Source: Sulfurirhabdus sp043759595 (GTDB taxonomy: Bacteria; Pseudomonadota; Gammaproteobacteria; Burkholderiales; SMCO01). Taken from it: 64,000 bases of DNA. Of the stretch, positions 42,681 to 51,851 are shown piece after piece (position 1 is the first letter of the stretch; each line of letters begins with the position of its first letter). The stretch lies in assembly GCA_043759595.1 (NCBI GenBank), contig JAYVLG010000045.1, positions 24,055 through 88,054 of the forward strand, given 5' to 3'. The position numbers and the translations under genes are program-made. The notes beneath the pieces were generated by a model, which was not told the origin of the DNA, ran no database searches, and worked only from the letters and a program-made list of their open reading frames with translations.

Positions 42681-45453
42681 AATGGCGAGCTTCACCTGTA
42701 CCAAACAGATTGGAAGCACATCGACCGCACAGCGCAGGATGTTCAGCATGGCTACCCACATCTGCCCGATAATGCCAGCAGCGCTCACATTTTTCATGGG
42801 AACTTGCTACAGCATGCACTTTTTCAGCCGCTTCATTTGCTGCTTCCACGGCTTTTGCCTGGGAGGTAATCAATACAAATCGCAAGTCATCATCCAGGGA
42901 CTTCAGCAATGTATATTTATTCCCGCTTGCGTGAATTTCCACCTCAGCAGCCAGTGACGACCCAATCACGCCACTGGCACGCAGGGTTTCAAGCTGTTTT
43001 TGTGCGTCGGAACGAATTTCCCGCAAAGCTTCCCAGCGGGCACGCAGGGTTTCAGCATCTGGCACTACTGGAATATCATGCCAGGCATGAACAAACACGC
43101 TATCCTGATTATTCCGGGTTAATACGGCCCAGACTTCTTCACCAGTAAAACTCAGAATCGGGGACATCAGGCGCGTAATCGCGTGCGTGATGTGATACAA
43201 CGCATTTTGCGCAGAACGTCGCGCCAGTGAATCTTCACCGCTGGTGTAGAGCCGGTCTTTCAGAATGTCCAGATAAAAACCACCCAGATCTTCCGAACAG
43301 AATGTCTGCAACTTTTGCACCAGATGGTGAAATTCGTATTTTTCGTAATGACTAAGTAGCTCTGTTTGCAAATCAGCCGTCATGATTAGCGCATAACGGT
43401 CTATTTCAAGCCATTGATCCTGTGGCAACTCATGCTTGGCCAAATCAAAATCATCGATATTGGCAAGCAAAAATCGCAAAGTATTGCGAATACGGCGGTA
43501 GCCTTCTGACACCCGCTTCAAAATTTCATCGGAAATGGTCAACTCACCAGAGTAATCCGTGGAGGCAGTCCACAACCGCAGAATATCCGCGCCCATGCTG
43601 TTGATCACTTTTTGCGGCGCAATCACGTTACCTTTGGATTTGCTCATTTTATGGCCGTGCCCATCCACCACAAATCCGTGGGTCAGCAAGGCATTATAGG
43701 GCGCTCGTCCATCGGTGGCACACCCCGTTAACAAACTTGACTGGAACCAGCCTCGATGCTGATCCGAACCTTCCAGATAAAGATCAGCAGGATGTTGCAG
43801 TTCAGGACGACGCTTTAACACGCTGGCATGGGTAGAACCGGAATCAAACCAGACATCCAGTGTATCTGACACTTTGCGGAATATTTTTGCATCATCACCC
43901 AGCAATTCCTCTGCTTCCAGACTGAACCAGGCTTCAATCCCCTGCTTTTCTACCCGCAGCGCGACTTCTTCCAGCAATTCCAGTGTCCGTGGATGCAACT
44001 CTTTGGTCTCGTCATTGATAAACAGGGGCATAGGCACACCCCAGTTACGCTGACGTGACACACACCAGTCCGGCCGATTGTTGATCATGGATTCCAGTCG
44101 CGCACGACCCCAGGCAGGGAAAAACTGCGTTGCTTCTACAGCACGTCTGGCCTTTTCGCGCAAGGTTTTCTGATCTATTCCAGCAGTTTCCATACCTATG
44201 AACCACTGGCTGGTTGCCCTGAAAATAATCGGGGTTTTGTGTCGCCAGCAATGAGGGTAGCTATGTTGCAGCTTGACATGGTGGAGCAGCAGACCGCTTT
44301 GCTCAAGGGTTTCAATCACGGTTTTATTCGCTTGCCAGACCGTTTGACCACCTACCAAGGGAATGGCCTCATAAAACCTGCCATTAGCATCCACCGGATT
44401 TTCCACCGGCAAGTGATACCGACTGCCCACCACATAGTCATCCAGACCATGTGCCGGTGCGGTATGCACCAAACCTGTACCGGCCTCAGTCGTGACATGA
44501 TCCCCACAAATAACAGGTACCACGCGGTCGTAAAACGGATGTTGCAACTCAATATGTTCCAGAGCACTACCTTTGCAATGCCCCAGCACTTCCACTGATT
44601 CAAAATCGTAGCGTTTGATAGCGGATTCAGCCAGATCACGAGCCAGTATCAGAATCCCTTTTGGTGTCTGGATAAAGTCATAAACAAATTCAGGGTGCAC
44701 ACTCACCGCCTGATTAGCCGGCAAAGTCCAGGGTGTGGTGGTCCAGATTACGGCATATACAGGTTCGGCAATATGCGGCAAGCCCAAGACTTTGGCAAGG
44801 GCGCCAAGATCTTTCACAGCAAAAGCCACATCTATAGCGGGCGAAGCTTTGTCCTCATATTCTACTTCTGCTTCAGCAAGTGCAGAACCGCAATCAACGC
44901 ACCAGTGCACTGGCTTGCTACCCTGATATAAATAGCCATTGGCTTGAATCCGCCCCAGTTCCCGCATGATATCGGCTTCAGTCTTGAAATCCATGGTCCG
45001 ATAAGGATTCTCCCAATCGCCAAGCACGCCAAGCCGAATGAAATCTGCTTTCTGCCTCTCGATTTGAGTTTGCGCGTATTCGCGGCATAACTCGCGGAAT
45101 TTTGCTGCTGGAATTGCCTTTCCGTGTTCTTTTTCAACTTGCAGTTCAATCGGCAAACCATGGCAATCCCATCCCGGCACATAGGGAGCATCAAAGCCTG
45201 AAAGGGTTTTGCTCTTAACAATAATGTCTTTCAGTATTTTGTTGACCGCATGTCCAATGTGAATATCACCATTGGCGTAGGGTGGGCCATCATGCAGAAT
45301 AAATTTTGGGCGGCCCTTTCTGGCTTCTCTGATTTGCTGATAGAGTTTTCTCTCCTGCCAGCCTGCCAGCATGCCAGGTTCTCGCTTGGCGAGATCTCCC
45401 CGCATGGGAAAAGCTGTATCAGGAAGGTTGAGTGTATCTTTATAGTCAGGCAT
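42673..45453 (-). CDS. ileS: Isoleucine--tRNA ligase
   Basis: 926 residues, class I synthetase, bacterial type. HIGH-type motif in GPPYANGDIHIGHAVNKIL, editing (CP1) domain in the middle (TTTPWTLPANQAV), and KMSKSKGNV. The C-terminal zinc finger is visible as CERCWHYR and CGRCASN, so it is the type with a zinc-binding end. No T-box leader is seen upstream (45454-45591), as expected in proteobacteria. Overlaps lspA by 8 nt. Confidence 0.98.
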   Translation of the reverse strand: MPDYKDTLNLPDTAFPMRGDLAKREPGMLAGWQERKLYQQIREARKGRPKFILHDGPPYANGDIHIGHAVNKILKDIIVKSKTLSGFDAPYVPGWDCHGLPIELQVEKEHGKAIPAAKFRELCREYAQTQIERQKADFIRLGVLGDWENPYRTMDFKTEADIMRELGRIQANGYLYQGSKPVHWCVDCGSALAEAEVEYEDKASPAIDVAFAVKDLGALAKVLGLPHIAEPVYAVIWTTTPWTLPANQAVSVHPEFVYDFIQTPKGILILARDLAESAIKRYDFESVEVLGHCKGSALEHIELQHPFYDRVVPVICGDHVTTEAGTGLVHTAPAHGLDDYVVGSRYHLPVENPVDANGRFYEAIPLVGGQTVWQANKTVIETLEQSGLLLHHVKLQHSYPHCWRHKTPIIFRATSQWFIGMETAGIDQKTLREKARRAVEATQFFPAWGRARLESMINNRPDWCVSRQRNWGVPMPLFINDETKELHPRTLELLEEVALRVEKQGIEAWFSLEAEELLGDDAKIFRKVSDTLDVWFDSGSTHASVLKRRPELQHPADLYLEGSDQHRGWFQSSLLTGCATDGRAPYNALLTHGFVVDGHGHKMSKSKGNVIAPQKVINSMGADILRLWTASTDYSGELTISDEILKRVSEGYRRIRNTLRFLLANIDDFDLAKHELPQDQWLEIDRYALIMTADLQTELLSHYEKYEFHHLVQKLQTFCSEDLGGFYLDILKDRLYTSGEDSLARRSAQNALYHITHAITRLMSPILSFTGEEVWAVLTRNNQDSVFVHAWHDIPVVPDAETLRARWEALREIRSDAQKQLETLRASGVIGSSLAAEVEIHASGNKYTLLKSLDDDLRFVLITSQAKAVEAANEAAEKVHAVASSHEKCERCWHYRADVGSHAEHPALCGRCASNLFGTGEARHYA

Positions 45454-45591
45454 TTAAATATTCCAACGAAACAATCTTACTGCTGAGGCATTTAGGAACA
45501 GCGAACCATCAATCCTGTGTCTTAGTATTAGAAGCTGACTGAGAACTCAGGCTAAATTCCCTTTTTACTGCCAAGAAGAATTCTTTATTCA

Positions 45592-46527
45592 CTATACTTC
45601 GGCGTCCCTGCAGTTAAAAAATGATTTAGCATTTTCAACATCACGTCCGATCTGTGCGATTAACGAATCCAGATCGGGATATTTTTCTTCATCGCGCAGC
45701 TTATGCAAAAAGTCTACACGAACATGTTCACCATAAATTTGCCGATTAAAATCGAACAAATGCACTTCAAGGGTTGGCTTGCCATTTTGCTTCACAGTTG
45801 GCCTCACGCCGAGACTGGCAACCCCTTTTAGATTACCTTCTTGCAACCCACATAATTCTACAGCAAAGATACCCCCTAGCGGCGCCTTGTTGTGCTTTAA
45901 CTGGATGTTAGCTGTAGGAAATCCTATTTGTTTCCCCAGTTTATCCCCATGCTCTACTCGACCGCTCACACTATAAGAACGCCCCAGCAGTTTACGCGCC
46001 AAAAGCAAATCGCCAGCAGCCAAAGCTTCACGAACAGCTGTACTTGATACTCTCAACCCTTCCTGCAACACACTGTGCATCGCAACCACTTCAAACCCAT
46101 ATTGCTTTCCGGCTTCCTGTAACATAGCAAAATCACCAGCACGCTTTGCGCCAAACCGGAAATCATCACCAACCAGCACCCATTTTGCTTTCAACCCCTT
46201 CACCAGAATTTGTTCGATAAAATCCTGTGCTGACAATTGAGAAAACTGGCGGGTAAAACGACATATATGGGCGCGCTCAATACCAAACTGGCTAAGCAGC
46301 TCCATCTTTTCCCGCAGATTGGTCAAACGCGCTGGCGCCTGCTCTGGCGTGAAAAATTCCCGGGGATGCGGCTCAAAAGTCAGCACGCAAGGCACCAGCG
46401 CCAAAGCACTTGCTTTTTCAACCAGCAATTTTAATATCGCCTGATGCCCGCCATGAACACCATCAAAATTACCGATCGTCACCGCTGAAGGGAGATTATT
46501 ATCTGGAACACCGTGAAAAACTTTCAT
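45592..46527 (-). CDS. ribF: Bifunctional riboflavin kinase/FMN adenylyltransferase
   Basis: 311 residues. The N-terminal FMN adenylyltransferase has TIGNFDGVHGGHQAIL and FRFGAKRAGDF; the C-terminal riboflavin kinase has GRVEHGDKLGKQIGFPTANI and LEVHLFDFNRQIYGE. Makes FMN and FAD. Between murJ and ileS, a standard proteobacterial order. The 138-nt gap to ileS may hold a separate promoter. Confidence 0.97.
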   Translation of the reverse strand: MKVFHGVPDNNLPSAVTIGNFDGVHGGHQAILKLLVEKASALALVPCVLTFEPHPREFFTPEQAPARLTNLREKMELLSQFGIERAHICRFTRQFSQLSAQDFIEQILVKGLKAKWVLVGDDFRFGAKRAGDFAMLQEAGKQYGFEVVAMHSVLQEGLRVSSTAVREALAAGDLLLARKLLGRSYSVSGRVEHGDKLGKQIGFPTANIQLKHNKAPLGGIFAVELCGLQEGNLKGVASLGVRPTVKQNGKPTLEVHLFDFNRQIYGEHVRVDFLHKLRDEEKYPDLDSLIAQIGRDVENAKSFFNCRDAEV

Positions 46528-46587
46528 TAATCAGAGCTTAAACTTAAAGTATCGAATATTAAAATAGTAAAGCGCAAATTTCAAAAA

Positions 46588-48126
46588 TCATTCCGCAGCC
46601 CGTTTAGCAAAATGGCTGGGGCGTAATCCTGAAAGACCCAGTGTCAGAAAGTAGGATAAAACACCCAGCACCAGCAACCAGGACAAATGCGTGATTCGCG
46701 CAACAAATCCCGATGTCAGCCAGCTTTCATTGCCTCCCATGCCATACCAGAGCACCAAAGCCATCACACTCACCCCAGCCAGTATCTGCAAAATATATCT
46801 CCACCATCCAGGCTGAGGCTGATATATATTGGCGCGCCGCAGATGATAAAACAATAAACCTGCATTCAGGCAAGCACCCAGACTGATAGACAACGCCAAA
46901 CCAGCATGCTTAAAAGGCCCGATAAAAGCCAGATTCATCGCTTGTGTGGCAAACAACGTAAAAATGGCAATTTTTACCGGCGTTTTAATATTCTGTCTCG
47001 CATAAAATCCCGGTGCCAGTACTTTGATCAAGATCAATCCCACCAAACCAACACTGTAAGCCACTAATGCCTGGCGTGTCATCCACACATCGTTTACAGT
47101 AAAATTACCATAATGGAACAAAGTAGAAATTAAAGGTACTGCAAGTATTGCCAAAGCGACGGCAGAAGGGAGCGCCAGCATCAATATCAAACGCAACCCC
47201 CAGTCCATGAGCTTGGAATATTCCTCATGCGATTTATCCGCATAATGTTTTGACAAACTGGGTAACAGAATCGTCCCAAGCGCCACACCCAGCATTCCTG
47301 TGGGAAACTCCATCAAACGATCAGCATAATAAAGCCAGGAAACACTCCCCGTTATTAAAAACGAAGCGAAAATCGTATTAATCAACAAACTGATTTGACC
47401 AATAGAAACCCCAAACACAGCTGGCCCCATCAGTTTTAAAATGCGCCACACACCCTCATCTTTCAACTGGAAGCGCCATTTCGGCATTAACTCAAGCCGC
47501 TTTAGAAACGGCAACTGGAAAGCCAATTGCACCACACCACCAATAAACACCCCCCAAGCCAAAGCCAGAACAGGAGGGTTAAAATAGGGCGCTAGCCAGA
47601 CCGTGCTAACAATCAGCGAAATATTCAGCAGCACAGGCGTAAAAGCCGGTACAGAAAACCGACTATACGTATTCAAAATACCGCCAGACAACGATACCAG
47701 CGATATAAAAAATATATAGGGAAAGATGATACGGAGCATATCTACAGTCAGCGCGAACTTGTCAGGCTCGTCAGTAAAACCTGGTGCGCTGATATAAACC
47801 ACCATAGGTGCCGCCAGAATGCCGATTGCTGTAACCACAAACAAGATAATTGACAGTAATGTAGCTACATGATCCACCAGGAGTTTGGTTTCTTCATGGC
47901 CACGCCTATTCTTGTATTCAGCCAGAATAGGCACAAAAGCTTGCGAAAATGCGCCCTCCGCGAACAAGCGGCGCAACAGATTGGGAATTTTGAACGCTAC
48001 AAAAAAAGCATCCGTATATATTCCCGCACCAAATATGCGCGCCACAACAGTGTCACGCACAAAGCCAAGAATGCGAGACATCAAAGTCATACTGCTTATG
48101 GTCGCTAACGCTCTTAAAAGGTTCAT
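46588..48126 (-). CDS. murJ: Lipid II flippase MurJ
   Basis: 512 residues and about 14 membrane helices; translocates the peptidoglycan precursor lipid II across the inner membrane. The MviN signature is clear: LMSRILGFVRDTVVARIFGA, and LPNLLRRLFAEGAFSQAFVP in the form IPNLLRRLFAEGAFSQAF. I choose ATG 48126; the frame is open back to 48291 but the extra 55 residues have no helix or conservation. Divergent from rpsT, as in many betaproteobacteria. Confidence 0.96.
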   Translation of the reverse strand: MNLLRALATISSMTLMSRILGFVRDTVVARIFGAGIYTDAFFVAFKIPNLLRRLFAEGAFSQAFVPILAEYKNRRGHEETKLLVDHVATLLSIILFVVTAIGILAAPMVVYISAPGFTDEPDKFALTVDMLRIIFPYIFFISLVSLSGGILNTYSRFSVPAFTPVLLNISLIVSTVWLAPYFNPPVLALAWGVFIGGVVQLAFQLPFLKRLELMPKWRFQLKDEGVWRILKLMGPAVFGVSIGQISLLINTIFASFLITGSVSWLYYADRLMEFPTGMLGVALGTILLPSLSKHYADKSHEEYSKLMDWGLRLILMLALPSAVALAILAVPLISTLFHYGNFTVNDVWMTRQALVAYSVGLVGLILIKVLAPGFYARQNIKTPVKIAIFTLFATQAMNLAFIGPFKHAGLALSISLGACLNAGLLFYHLRRANIYQPQPGWWRYILQILAGVSVMALVLWYGMGGNESWLTSGFVARITHLSWLLVLGVLSYFLTLGLSGLRPSHFAKRAAE

Positions 48127-48243
48127 CTTTTCGGGATTATGGATAAGACTAAAATGGCGTATGTTATAGCGTTTATGCGATGTATGCCAACAAATCATCA
48201 GAGCACAAAACACGGTTCGATGAAAACACTCGGCGCGTTGCCC

Positions 48244-48272
48244 TTGCAAAATCCAATCATTCAACGTATGAT
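48244..48272 (+). promoter_or_regulatory. Candidate sigma-70 promoter for rpsT
   Basis: TTGCAA (48244-48249) and TATGAT (48267-48272) with a 17-nt spacer. The expected transcript start near 48279 gives a leader of about 42 nt before the TTG start codon. Confidence 0.45.
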
Positions 48273-48320
48273 GTTGCGTTTTACCGAACACCCCCTGAAT
48301 ACAGGTTTAAGGAGTTAAAA

Positions 48321-48584
48321 TTGGCAAATACGGCACAAGCCCGCAAGCGTGCAAAGCAAGCCGAAAAGCAGCGCGCTCATAATAGCAGCCTGCGTTCAGA
48401 GCTGCGCACTGCAATCAAAAAAGTAGTTAAAGCAATCGAAGCTGGCGATAAAGTTGCTGCGCAAGGTGTATACAGCACCTCTGTCGGCACCCTGGACAGC
48501 ATTGCTGACAAGAAGATCATTCACAAGAACAAGGCTTCTCGCCACAAGAGTCGCCTGTCTGCCGCTATCAAAGCGATGGCCTGA
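48321..48584 (+). CDS. rpsT: 30S ribosomal protein S20
   Basis: 87 residues, very basic: ANTAQARKRAKQAEKQRAHN at the N-terminus and KNKASRHKSRLSAAIKAMA at the end. Translation starts at TTG 48321 with TAAGGAG upstream; a longer frame to 48180 is not credible. A UUG start is also used by E. coli rpsT, where it is linked to autoregulation; the same may apply here. Followed directly by a terminator. Confidence 0.97.
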   Translation: MANTAQARKRAKQAEKQRAHNSSLRSELRTAIKKVVKAIEAGDKVAAQGVYSTSVGTLDSIADKKIIHKNKASRHKSRLSAAIKAMA

Positions 48585-48603
48585 ATTTAAGGGCCTGAAT
48601 ACC

Positions 48604-48632
48604 AAAATCCCCAGTTATTAACTGGGGATTTT
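48604..48632 (+). terminator. Intrinsic terminator after rpsT
   Basis: 13-bp perfect stem (AAAATCCCCAGTT with AACTGGGGATTTT) and a 3-nt loop, ending in a T run. Twenty nucleotides after the rpsT stop. It can also work in the opposite direction for the convergent DUF3579 gene. Confidence 0.88.
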
Positions 48633-48679
48633 GTACTTATACGTTCAAAAAAAAACCGCCTTAAAACTGCACTCAGCAC

Positions 48680-48982
48680 CTAAGATGCCGGACGTTCAGA
48701 ACAACGCCGCCCATCCAGCACCTGCAAATCATTGTCCTTTGCAAAACCCATTAAAAAAGCATGGGCTTTCGGTTCCGCTTCTTTTAGTCTGTTATCCACG
48801 ACCACGCACTTCACACCATCAATCGTTACCGGCCTGACATAAGGCGAATAACTCATGCGATGATCCTTGCCAAACGTAGACAGCACCCCGGAAAGCCGCT
48901 CAGCCCAGTCACTCGGTCTAAAAGCCTTACCTGCAGAGGTTAACCCCTGAATAATCATTTCGGCTGGTTGTGTGTCAGGCAT
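48680..48982 (-). CDS. DUF3579 family protein
   Basis: 100 residues. Matches the betaproteobacterial DUF3579 family: IIQGLTSAGKAFRPSDWAER, then YSPYVRPVTIDGVKCVVVD and FAKDNDLQVLDGR. No function is known. Soluble, alpha/beta, no signal peptide. Between rpsT and argD. Confidence 0.9.
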   Translation of the reverse strand: MPDTQPAEMIIQGLTSAGKAFRPSDWAERLSGVLSTFGKDHRMSYSPYVRPVTIDGVKCVVVDNRLKEAEPKAHAFLMGFAKDNDLQVLDGRRCSERPAS

Positions 48983-49226
48983 ATCAAATATTTACTGTTG
49001 GATTAATTATTTCATTTTACCAGATGCAAAGTTACTACGTACATTTCTCAACAGCAATATAACTATCTGCTGATTTGGCGCGCACAGGATTAGCCCGGAA
49101 TTAGCAACAGCATTATAATTGCACTGAATACCTGACAATGACTTCATAGCTGCAAACTGACACATCACGGGGTTTTCGGGTTATAATTCAAGTAATTCTT
49201 GTTTTGTAGTATAGTTTTATAAAAAG

Positions 49227-49248
49227 CACGGCGGCAATTGCCGCCGTG
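49227..49248. promoter_or_regulatory. Perfect 22-bp palindrome upstream of argD
   Basis: CACGGCGGCAATTGCCGCCGTG is followed by TTGCATTTCTTTTT. It could be a terminator hairpin, an attenuator-like leader element or an operator. It lies 42 nt before the argD start, inside a 307-nt gap that otherwise shows only a possible -10 (TATAAT at about 49182). The T-rich tail is consistent with a leader terminator controlling arg genes, but no leader peptide is seen. Confidence 0.5.
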
Positions 49249-49289
49249 TTGCATTTCTTTTTAGGTAACGTTAGGTAAACAAAAATAAC

Positions 49290-50471
49290 ATGTCACATTT
49301 AATGAACACCTATGCCAGACTACCTGTCTCATTCGTTCGCGGGGAAGGCGTGTGGCTTTGGGACGAAAACGGCAAACGCTATCTGGACGCTGTAGCCGGT
49401 GTGGCGGTAAATGGCCTTGGCCATGCACATCCCAAGTTGACACAAGCCATTTGTGAGCAAGCAAAAACACTGATACACACTTCCAACCTTTATGGAGTGA
49501 AAAAACAGGAAGAACTGGCAGACAAACTTGCCAGCATTTCCGGGATGGATGAAGTGTTTTTTTGTAATTCCGGTGCTGAAGCCAATGAAGCAGCTATCAA
49601 AATTGCCAGGCTTTATGGACATGGCAAGGGAATTGAAATTCCTACTATTATCGTCATGGAAAAGAGCTTCCACGGCCGGACAATGGCTACACTGACCGCA
49701 ACCGGCAGCCGCAAAGTTCAGGCAGGCTTTGAACCATTGCTTTCGGGTTTTGTACGCGTCCCCTATGATGATATAGAAGCGATTACACAGGTTGCAGCGC
49801 ACAACAAAAATATTGTCGCTATTTTGGTAGAGCCTGTTCAGGGTGAAGGCGGCGTTCACATTCCTGCCCAGTTAACAGACTATTTTTCCTCATTACGTCG
49901 TGTCTGTGATGAAAATGGCTGGTTATTGATGCTCGATGAAGTACAGACAGGCATTGCCCGCACCGGCACCTGGTTTGCACATCAGCACACGGCAATCAAA
50001 CCCGACGTGATGTCTCTGGCGAAGGGATTGGGCTCTGGCATGCCAATTGGCGCCTGCCTCACTGCTGGCAAAGCCAAGGACACCTTCAAACCGGGGAATC
50101 ACGGTTCCACTTTCGGAGGCAATCCGCTAGCCTGTGCAGCAGCTTTGGCAACGTTGGCCGCAATCGAAGAACAAAATTTACGTGAACACTCAGTCGAGCT
50201 CGGTCAATATATACAGGATGGCTTCAATAAGTCACTTGCCGGCATCGCCGGGGTTACACAAATTCGTGGCCTGGGCCTCATGATCGGTATTGAACTGGAC
50301 CGTCCATGTGCTGAACTGGTCAAGCTGGCGCTGCCAAAGGGGTTGTTGATCAATGTCACAGCCGATAAAGTTATCAGACTTCTGCCGCCAATGATCATGA
50401 GCCAGGAAGAAGCTGGACAGTTAATCGACATGCTCAGCGTACTGATCAAGGAATTTTTGAGTAACCATTAA
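49290..50471 (+). CDS. argD: Acetylornithine aminotransferase
   Basis: 393 residues, PLP-dependent class III aminotransferase. Converts N-acetylglutamate semialdehyde to N-acetylornithine. Signatures: GEGVWLWDENGKRYLDAVAG, FFCNSGAEANEAAIKIAR, the Asp-containing LLMLDEVQTGIARTGTWFA and the PLP Lys in MSLAKGLGSGMPIGA. Starts at ATG 49290, or four codons on at 49302. First gene of argD-argF-DUF2283-argG. Confidence 0.96.
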   Translation: MSHLMNTYARLPVSFVRGEGVWLWDENGKRYLDAVAGVAVNGLGHAHPKLTQAICEQAKTLIHTSNLYGVKKQEELADKLASISGMDEVFFCNSGAEANEAAIKIARLYGHGKGIEIPTIIVMEKSFHGRTMATLTATGSRKVQAGFEPLLSGFVRVPYDDIEAITQVAAHNKNIVAILVEPVQGEGGVHIPAQLTDYFSSLRRVCDENGWLLMLDEVQTGIARTGTWFAHQHTAIKPDVMSLAKGLGSGMPIGACLTAGKAKDTFKPGNHGSTFGGNPLACAAALATLAAIEEQNLREHSVELGQYIQDGFNKSLAGIAGVTQIRGLGLMIGIELDRPCAELVKLALPKGLLINVTADKVIRLLPPMIMSQEEAGQLIDMLSVLIKEFLSNH

Positions 50472-50588
50472 CAAATCCGGCACGATCCTGTCAAACGTCA
50501 AGGCTACTTAAAAACAGCTATTCGCTTTAAAGGAGTCAGTGCCACTTTTTCAAGGCTGGTATTTTTTCAAAATGCCATTCGAGGTTTT

Positions 50589-51512
50589 ATGCAAGTAAAG
50601 CATTTTCTGCAACTTAAAGATTTAGAAAAATCAGAGCTAGACTATCTTTTCAAGCGCGCACGCACAATGAAACAGCGTTTGGGCAAGGGTGAGTTATATC
50701 AACCCCTGCGCGCCAAAACGCTGGCCATGCTTTTTGAAAAAAATTCGACACGCACCCGCGTTTCCTTTGAAGTCGGCATGAATCAACTTGGTGGCTCTGC
50801 AATGTTTCTTAGCCCCAAGGACACCCAATTAGGACGTGGCGAGCCCATCGAAGATGTGGCAGAAGTCATTTCCCGCATGGTAGATATCGTGATGATACGC
50901 ACGTTCGAACAGGATATTGTCGAACGCTTTGCTGCACACTCCAAAGTTCCCGTCATCAATGGGCTGACTGACGAATACCACCCTTGCCAGATTTTGGCGG
51001 ATATTTTCACTTACATTGAGAAGCGTGGTTCTATCAAAGGCAAAACCGTCGCATGGATCGGCGACAGTAATAATGTATGCAACACATGGTTGCAGGCTGC
51101 AAAAATACTTGATTTCAATATGCACATTGCCACTCCGCCAGAGTATGAAGTAGAGCCGGAGCGCGGCGAAAGTTTTGAAAGCATGCACATGGAATGCTTT
51201 ACAGACCCGCATGAGGCGGCTCGTGATGCGGATCTTGTCACGACGGATGTCTGGACCAGCATGGGCTACGAAGACGAAACAGAAGATCGAAAACAGGATT
51301 TTCAGGATTTCCGCGTTGACGAAGAGATGATGGCACTGGCCAAACCTGATGCCCTTTTCATGCACTGCCTGCCCGCGCACCGGGGAGAAGAAGTTTCTGC
51401 CGGTGTGATTGATGGCCCACAAAGCGTGGTATGGGATGAAGCAGAAAACAGGTTGCACACTCAAAAGGCTCTGGTGGAATATCTCTTGCTCGGAAAAATC
51501 AAGGAGCAGTAA
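50589..51512 (+). CDS. argF: Ornithine carbamoyltransferase
   Basis: 307 residues. Makes citrulline from ornithine and carbamoyl phosphate. Carbamoyl-phosphate site FEKNSTRTRVSFE, then DEYHPCQILADI and the ornithine/Cys motif FMHCLPAHRGEEV. The anabolic trimeric type by sequence. GAGG precedes the ATG. 117 nt after argD. Confidence 0.98.
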   Translation: MQVKHFLQLKDLEKSELDYLFKRARTMKQRLGKGELYQPLRAKTLAMLFEKNSTRTRVSFEVGMNQLGGSAMFLSPKDTQLGRGEPIEDVAEVISRMVDIVMIRTFEQDIVERFAAHSKVPVINGLTDEYHPCQILADIFTYIEKRGSIKGKTVAWIGDSNNVCNTWLQAAKILDFNMHIATPPEYEVEPERGESFESMHMECFTDPHEAARDADLVTTDVWTSMGYEDETEDRKQDFQDFRVDEEMMALAKPDALFMHCLPAHRGEEVSAGVIDGPQSVVWDEAENRLHTQKALVEYLLLGKIKEQ

Positions 51513-51593
51513 GCAGGCCGTTTTTTCCAACACATCAACTTCCGCCTCGGTCAAACACCTGCAACGAACATTAATGAAAATAGGTTCTAGCAC

Positions 51594-51827
51594 ATGAATA
51601 TTGTATATTTCGAAGAAACTGATTCTCTCTACATCGAACTGGTTCCTCAGGAAGCCACAGGCGCATGGGAAGCAGCACCAGGCGTCATCATCAATTATGG
51701 TGCTGATGGGCAGCCCGTTGGCATTGAAATAGATCAGGCCAGCGAAAAGGCCAATCTGGACAGCCTGAAGATTGGCAACTTTCCTGGATTGGTTGAAAAC
51801 ATCACAAAACGTGACCTCACACATTAA
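51594..51827 (+). CDS. DUF2283 family protein
   Basis: 77 residues. The core NIVYFEETDSLYIELVP, then APGVIINYGADGQPVGIEI matches DUF2283, small beta-strand proteins of unknown function. Members are often seen alone or near toxin-antitoxin genes; here it lies between argF and argG with gaps of 81 and 24 nt, so it is likely part of the arginine transcript. Whether it acts in arginine synthesis is open. Confidence 0.85.
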   Translation: MNIVYFEETDSLYIELVPQEATGAWEAAPGVIINYGADGQPVGIEIDQASEKANLDSLKIGNFPGLVENITKRDLTH

Positions 51828-51851
51828 ACAAGCTATCGAACGGAACAAATC

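Noticed and set aside
42681..42797. Longer lspA starting at 42797
   Set aside because: The extra 39 residues lie inside the ileS coding region and separate the first membrane helix from the N-terminus; the ATG at 42680 overlaps the ileS stop in the usual way.
48127..48291. Longer MurJ N-terminus
   Set aside because: The extra 55 residues are not hydrophobic, carry no family motif and run into the rpsT promoter region.
50829..51848. 339-residue open frame on the minus strand
   Set aside because: Antisense to argF and the DUF2283 gene, which are both clear family members; the predicted protein resembles nothing and is rich in unlikely Cys/His/Phe.
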